From Pseudomonadota bacterium (lineage in GTDB: Bacteria; Pseudomonadota; Alphaproteobacteria; Rhizobiales; Xanthobacteraceae), in assembly GCA_023391175.1 (NCBI GenBank), contig JAEWBL010000095.1:1-8855 (forward strand): a DNA stretch of 8,855 bases, given 5' to 3'. Both the position numbers and the translations under genes were made by a program. This document shows, in pieces, positions 7,324-8,855 of this stretch (positions within the stretch are counted from its first letter, which is position 1; every line of letters begins with the position of its first letter). Below the pieces are notes generated by a model. The model worked only from the letters and a program-made list of their open reading frames with translations. It was not told the DNA's origin and made no database searches.

Positions 7324-7418
7324 GGCGCCCTGTCACGGGCGATTGACCGGCGCGGATTGGATAAATACCGCCGCCCGCGCTATCGTGGCGCCTGAAGTTT
7401 CATCCCAGCCGGCACGCC

Positions 7419-7637
7419 ATGTCCGTCACCCTGTCCCAGGAAACCGAGGTTTCGCAACGGCTTGCAGCGCACGCCGACGACGCTGTCGCGGCGCGGCGGG
7501 GGCTCGGGCGCGCTGGTGTCCTCGGCCTTGTGGGGGTCCTGGCGCTGCTCTGTGCCGGTGGCCTGCTGCTGTGGGCGCGCTATGGCGCGGCCGTGTTCTT
7601 CGATCTCCTGAGCGCCGGCTTCTCCGGCTGCCTCTGA
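7419..7637 (+). CDS. Small single-pass membrane protein of unknown function, upstream of SCO
   Basis: I do not recognise this 72-residue protein as a named family. It has a polar N-terminal half of about 30 residues (SQRLAAHADDAVAARR), then a strongly hydrophobic segment at about residues 31-51 (GVLGLVGVLALLCAGGLLLW). It ends in a short conserved-looking tail, YGAAVFFDLLSAGFSGCL, with one cysteine near the C-terminus. The basic residues before the hydrophobic segment suggest the N-terminus is inside and the tail is periplasmic, by the positive-inside rule. The sco gene starts 31 bases after its stop on the same strand, so the pair probably forms an operon and may share a role in cytochrome oxidase assembly (inference). 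No strong ribosome-binding site precedes the ATG, which is why confidence is not higher. Confidence 0.7.
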   Translation: MSVTLSQETEVSQRLAAHADDAVAARRGLGRAGVLGLVGVLALLCAGGLLLWARYGAAVFFDLLSAGFSGCL

Positions 7638-7668
7638 GCCCCGCGATTGCCCCCAAGGCCTTGAAATC

Positions 7669-8262
7669 ATGTCGCCACGCACGAAGATCCTTGCCCTTTT
7701 CTCGGCCTTCGCCGCGGGCGCCCTCATCCTCGTCACGGCCGTCACCCTGTTCCTGCCGGAGCCGCCGCCGAAGGTGACGGGCCAGGCGGCGGTGGGCGGG
7801 CCCTTCAGCCTCACCGACCAGAACGGCCGCACGGTTACGCAGGCCGCCCTCAAGGGCAAGCCCACGCTCATCTTTTTCGGCTTCACCCATTGCCCGGACG
7901 TGTGCCCGACCGCACTGTTCGAGATGTCGGAAATCTTCAACGCCCTGGGTCCGGACGCAGGCAAGGCACAGGCCTTCTTCGTCTCGGTGGACCCCGAGCG
8001 GGATACGCCGGACGTGCTCAAATCCTACGTTTCGAGCTTCTCGCCGCAGATCGTCGGACTGTCGGGCACACCGGAGGCGACCGAGCAGATCAAGCGGGAA
8101 TTCCGCGTCTATTCCCGCAAGGTTCCGCTGAAGGACGGCGACTACACCATGGACCACACCGCCGTGGTCTATCTCATGGACAAGGATGGCAATTTCGTCG
8201 CGCCATTCAACTCCAAGCGGCCTCCGGCCGAGGCTGCGGCGGAGCTGAAGCGCTACTTCTGA
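7669..8262 (+). CDS. SCO1/SenC/PrrC-family copper chaperone
   Basis: Membrane-anchored, thioredoxin-fold protein facing the periplasm. SCO1/SenC proteins deliver copper to the CuA site of cytochrome oxidase or reduce its cysteines. The 197-residue length is typical. Residues about 7-29 form an uncleaved N-terminal anchor, followed by a proline-rich linker (PEPPPK). The copper ligands are all present: Cys75 and Cys79 in FTHCPDVCP, and His163 in MDHTAVVYL. SVDPERDTP is another family hallmark, and DKDGNFVAPF precedes the C-terminus. The ATG at 7669 has only a weak AAGG ten bases upstream, so translation may depend on coupling to the small membrane protein gene before it. Its last 56 bases overlap, on the opposite strand, the end of the glycosyltransferase gene. 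No oxidase subunit genes are in view. Confidence 0.95.
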   Translation: MSPRTKILALFSAFAAGALILVTAVTLFLPEPPPKVTGQAAVGGPFSLTDQNGRTVTQAALKGKPTLIFFGFTHCPDVCPTALFEMSEIFNALGPDAGKAQAFFVSVDPERDTPDVLKSYVSSFSPQIVGLSGTPEATEQIKREFRVYSRKVPLKDGDYTMDHTAVVYLMDKDGNFVAPFNSKRPPAEAAAELKRYF

Positions 8263-8855
8263 GCCCTCCCAGAGCGCCCCGTCGCGCGGCGCCGTGCTCG
8301 GTCTTCTGCCAGTGGTAGGGCCGCCGGATCAGCTCGACCACCGCGCGCCACGCCGCCAGCGACAGCAGCAGCCAATAGATCGGAATCATCGCGATCGTGC
8401 CCCAGCCGGGCCTGATGCCCCGCCGGCCGAGCCCGACTGTCATGGACACGGCCGCACCGGCATAGCCGGCGACGAGGGTCGTGTAGGTGAGCGCGCTCGT
8501 CATCACCTCCGCCATGTAGGTGCAGGGCAGACCGGCGACGCCGCCGACGATGTCGGCGATGAACAAGGCGAGGCACAGCGGATGCACCAGCGCCGCCGCA
8601 TAGGGGCCCGCCGTGAGCAGGACCAGCGCGACCGTGCCGCCCAGACCGAGATCCCGCACCAGCGCCCGCGGCCGGCGGCCATGGACCAGCAGCGTCTGCG
8701 CCCAACCCTTGAGCCAGCGGGTGCGCTGACCGATCCAGGCACGCCGCGTCACCGGCGCCTCCTCGAAGGTGGTGGAGGAAATGACGCATGTCTGCCAGCC
8801 GGCGCGGGCGAGGCGGATGCCGAGGTCGGCGTCCTCGGTGACGTTGTAAGGGTCC
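8207..8855 (-). CDS. Membrane glycosyltransferase, family 2 (C-terminal part; 5' end outside window)
   Basis: The visible 215 residues start with DPYNVTEDADLGIRLARAGW and continue through QRTRWLKGWAQTLLVHG. TEDADLG carries the acidic residues expected for the catalytic base region, and QRTRW is the QxxRW motif of processive family 2 glycosyltransferases such as cellulose-synthase-like and N-glycosyltransferase-type enzymes. At least three hydrophobic segments follow: VALVLLTAGPYAAALV and neighbouring residues, YTTLVAGYAGAAVSMTVG, and MIPIYWLLLSLAAWRAVVEL. They would form a membrane domain beside the cytoplasmic catalytic domain. The C-terminus ends in a Pro/Ala/Ser-rich tail. The sugar donor and polymer cannot be told from this part. 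The gene converges on sco, and its TGA (8209-8207) lies inside the sco coding region. Confidence 0.88.
   Translation of the reverse strand, partial: DPYNVTEDADLGIRLARAGWQTCVISSTTFEEAPVTRRAWIGQRTRWLKGWAQTLLVHGRRPRALVRDLGLGGTVALVLLTAGPYAAALVHPLCLALFIADIVGGVAGLPCTYMAEVMTSALTYTTLVAGYAGAAVSMTVGLGRRGIRPGWGTIAMIPIYWLLLSLAAWRAVVELIRRPYHWQKTEHGAARRGALGGLRSSASAPPQPRPEAAWS

Noticed and set aside
7343..7367. Promoter before the small membrane protein gene: TTGACC (7343-7348) and TAAATA (7362-7367)
   Set aside because: The hexamers look promoter-like and the spot is locally AT-rich, but the spacing is only 13 bases instead of about 17. Alternative pairings have poor matches, so I do not call it.

Overview
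The window is very GC-rich and looks like the chromosome of an alphaproteobacterium, probably of the Hyphomicrobiales and possibly near Xanthobacteraceae. This is an inference from four things together: a class I (archaeal-type) lysyl-tRNA synthetase, a glycine decarboxylase split into two subunits, a tandem glycine riboswitch, and third codon positions that are almost all G or C. No mobile element, tRNA, rRNA or CRISPR array is visible. Every gene reads as ordinary resident chromosome.

Layout: (1) Positions 1-1452, minus strand: most of a class I lysyl-tRNA synthetase gene, cut by the left edge. (2) Positions 1453-1842: a divergent intergenic region holding a two-aptamer glycine riboswitch and its probable translational switch. 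(3) Positions 1843-6810, plus strand: a compact glycine cleavage operon, gcvT - gcvH - OsmC-like gene - gcvPA - gcvPB. Its gaps are 20 bases or less, and gcvPA and gcvPB overlap by one base. (4) Positions 6811-6882: a short spacer with a perfect 13-bp inverted repeat and a three-codon reading frame. (5) Positions 6883-7323: a small Nudix hydrolase. (6) Positions 7419-8262: a 72-residue single-pass membrane protein followed by a SCO1/SenC copper chaperone. (7) Positions 8207-8855, minus strand: the C-terminal part of a membrane family 2 glycosyltransferase. It runs convergently into the SCO gene and overlaps its 3' end by 56 bases.

Function: GcvT, GcvH and GcvPA/GcvPB are the T, H and P proteins of the glycine cleavage system. 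The system breaks glycine into CO2, ammonia and a methylene group passed to tetrahydrofolate. The L protein (lipoamide dehydrogenase) is not here and is presumably supplied elsewhere. The riboswitch should raise expression of the operon when glycine is abundant. The unexpected member is an OsmC-family thiol peroxidase with both cysteines, set between gcvH and gcvPA. It may protect the lipoyl/thiol chemistry of the complex, but that is a hypothesis.

I found no clearly new large system. The most useful leads are the OsmC-like gene inside the operon, the inferred riboswitch expression platform with a TTG start, the perfect hairpin before the Nudix gene, and the unnamed small membrane protein paired with SCO.
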